Source: Paracidovorax oryzae ATCC 19882 (GTDB lineage: Bacteria > Pseudomonadota > Gammaproteobacteria > Burkholderiales > Burkholderiaceae_C). From it: DNA of 64,000 nucleotides. The stretch covers positions 62,001 to 126,000 of the forward strand of contig NZ_JMKU01000013.1 in the NCBI RefSeq assembly GCF_000687165.1, given 5' to 3'. Positions within the stretch are counted from its first letter, which is position 1. Each line of letters begins with the position of its first letter. The translations under genes and the position numbers were made by a program. Of the stretch, positions 62,534-64,000 are shown piece by piece. Below the pieces are notes generated by a model, which worked only from the letters and a program-made list of their open reading frames with translations, did not search any database and was not told the DNA's origin.

Positions 62534-64000
62534 ATGAGCGCACACCCGCTACAGCCGCTGGCCCATGCCATCCGTTTTCTTTCCATCGACGCCATCGTCC
62601 GCGCGGGCGAAGGCCACCAGGGCGTGCCCCTGGGCATGGCGGAGATCGCCACCGCCCTCTACACGCAGCACCTGAAGATCGACGCCGCCGCGCCCGGCTG
62701 GTGGGACCGCGACCGCGTGGTCCTGTCCAACGGCCACGGGTCGATGCTGCTCTACGCCCTGCTGCACCTGAGCGGCAACCCGCACATCACGCTGGACCAG
62801 ATCCGCAGCTTCCGCGAACTGGGCTCGCATTGCGAGGGCCATCCGGAGCGCTGCGTGGCGCACGGCATCGAGGTCACCACCGGCCCGCTGGGCCAGGGCA
62901 TCGCCAACGCCTTCGGCATGGCCGTGGCCGAGGCCTACCTCAACGCCCGCTTCGGCCGCGGGCTGGTGGACCACTTCACCTATGCCTTCGTCGGCGACGG
63001 CTGCCTGCAGGAAGGCATAGGCCAGGAAATGGTCTCGCTGGCCGGCCACCTGCGCCTGGGCAAGCTGGTGCTGCTCTGGGACGACAACCGCATCACCGAC
63101 GACGGCAGCACCGCGCTGTCGATCAGCGAAGACGTGGCCGAGCGCTTCCGCGTCGCCCGGTGGCATGTGGAGGAGGTGGACGGCCACGACATCGATGCCG
63201 TCTCCGCCGCGCTGGCCCGGGCCCGCGCCGACGGGCGGCCCTCGCTCATCGCCTGCCGCACCACCATCGCCAAAGGCATCCCGCGCCTGCAGGGCCAGCG
63301 CGGCGGCCACAGCGCCCGGCTTTACGGCGAAGACGCCCAGGCCGCCCGCCAGTTGCTGGACTGGCCGCACGGCCCGTTCGAGATCCCGGCGGACATCCTG
63401 CAGGCCTGGCGCACCGCCGGGCAGCGCGGCGCGGCGCAGCACGCGGAATGGCAGCGCCGGCTGGACGGCCTGCCGGCCGCCGACCGCGCGGAGTTCATGC
63501 GCACCATGAACGGCGAGCTGCCCGCCGGCTGGCAGCAGGTGCTGCTGGACTACAAGCGGCAGGCTCTGGCAGCGCAGCAGGAGACGGGCGGCATCCTGAT
63601 CTCGGCCGACATCAACGACCGGCTCGCCCCGCTGCTGCCCGAGCGCATGGTGGGCTGCGCCGACCTGGAGGCACCCACCGGCCACAAGCGGGGCCTGGCG
63701 GCCTTCACCGCCGAGGACCGCTCCGGCGCCTACGTGCATTGCGGCGTGCGCGAACACCTGATGGGCGCCATGGCCAACGGCATGGCCGCGCACGGCGGCA
63801 TCCTGCCGCTGTCGGTGACCTACCTGGCCTTTTCCGACTACGAGCGCCCCGCCATGCGCATGGCTGCCCTGATGGGCCTGCCGGTCAAGTTCGTGTTCAG
63901 CCACGACTCCATCGGCGTCGGCAGGAACGGCCCCACGCACCAGCCGGTGGAGATCCTGGCCTCGCTGCGCGCCATGCCCGACATGTGGGTGATGCGGCCG
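62534..64000 (+). CDS. Transketolase (full-length type, runs past window end)
   Basis: The frame opens with ATG at 62534 and is uninterrupted to the last base, 489 codons, so the C-terminal third is missing. The ThDP motif is GDGCLQEGIGQEMVSLAGHL...LWDDNRITDDG. The N-terminal VVLSNGHGSMLLYALLHLSG and TTGPLGQGIANAFGMAVAEA and the later activating Glu in GVREHLMGAMANGMAAHGG are all present. It is a second transketolase beside the split one, suggesting a dedicated catabolic role rather than the housekeeping enzyme. It follows the LysR gene by 138 bases. Confidence 0.93.
   Translation, partial: MSAHPLQPLAHAIRFLSIDAIVRAGEGHQGVPLGMAEIATALYTQHLKIDAAAPGWWDRDRVVLSNGHGSMLLYALLHLSGNPHITLDQIRSFRELGSHCEGHPERCVAHGIEVTTGPLGQGIANAFGMAVAEAYLNARFGRGLVDHFTYAFVGDGCLQEGIGQEMVSLAGHLRLGKLVLLWDDNRITDDGSTALSISEDVAERFRVARWHVEEVDGHDIDAVSAALARARADGRPSLIACRTTIAKGIPRLQGQRGGHSARLYGEDAQAARQLLDWPHGPFEIPADILQAWRTAGQRGAAQHAEWQRRLDGLPAADRAEFMRTMNGELPAGWQQVLLDYKRQALAAQQETGGILISADINDRLAPLLPERMVGCADLEAPTGHKRGLAAFTAEDRSGAYVHCGVREHLMGAMANGMAAHGGILPLSVTYLAFSDYERPAMRMAALMGLPVKFVFSHDSIGVGRNGPTHQPVEILASLRAMPDMWVMRP

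Noticed and set aside
1-64000. tRNA, rRNA, CRISPR arrays, riboswitches, insertion sequences and replication origins
   Set aside because: Reading both strands by eye gave no cloverleaf-like genes, no regularly spaced repeats, no transposase frames and no recognisable riboswitch core. A covariance-model search would be needed to be sure about small RNAs.

Overview
The window reads as chromosomal DNA of a plant-associated Comamonadaceae bacterium, most likely a plant-pathogenic Acidovorax (avenae/citrulli group). The basis is the very high GC content with strong third-position GC bias, the Burkholderiales-type housekeeping genes (ruvA, ruvB, phoH, ybeY, dtd, dbpA, amn), and a textbook HrpX-type PIP box in front of one accessory gene. 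The genus is an inference. No rRNA, tRNA, CRISPR array or transposase was seen.

Layout. 0-2 kb: the tail of an unidentified gene, a histidine phosphatase and a PLP-dependent D-threonine-aldolase-like enzyme. 2-4.1 kb: three tandem tail-collar (microcystin-dependent-type) proteins. 4.3-9.8 kb: ruvB and ruvA, separated by two secreted trypsin-like lipoprotein proteases. 9.8-13.6 kb: phoH and ybeY, separated by a 2.2 kb accessory insert. The insert holds a DUF6402-like protein, two paralogous membrane-anchored small proteins and two short remnants of the DUF6402 3' end, and it is flanked by near-identical 28-bp direct repeats. 13.5-20.4 kb: dtd, a CDF metal transporter, a Bug-family receptor, dbpA, amn and a diguanylate cyclase.

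20.4-29.7 kb: a porin followed by a full gamma-resorcylate (2,6-dihydroxybenzoate) pathway. It has an AAHS transporter, gamma-resorcylate decarboxylase, hydroxyquinol 1,2-dioxygenase, maleylacetate reductase, LysR and MarR regulators, and a two-component flavin-dependent resorcinol hydroxylase. Together these would take up the acid, decarboxylate it to resorcinol, hydroxylate it to hydroxyquinol, cleave the ring and reduce maleylacetate to 3-oxoadipate. 29.7-32.1 kb: two DUF4189 secreted proteins, then a leaderless peptidoglycan amidase overlapping a periplasmic protein (possible effector and immunity pair). 32.1-38.8 kb: the fructose PTS (fruA, fruK, fruB) with a divergent LacI-type regulator and two matching operators.

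38.8-45.5 kb: a PIP-box-driven putative type III effector, convergent with a membrane-anchored J-like/TonB fusion protein that is coupled to an HscC-type Hsp70, and then a subtilisin-like secreted protein with altered active-site motifs. 45.9-51.3 kb: an AraC regulator and a Baeyer-Villiger monooxygenase operon (BVMO, SDR, esterase-like hydrolase, SDR). 51.4-54.2 kb: a chemoreceptor and SstT. 54.5-64 kb: a seven-gene operon (SDR, TRAP transporter DctPQM, split transketolase, glycerate 2-kinase) divergent from a LysR regulator and a full-length transketolase that runs off the window end.

The points most worth following up are the PIP-box effector, the DUF6402 and small-protein array, the transmembrane J/TonB-Hsp70 pair, and the amidase with its periplasmic partner.
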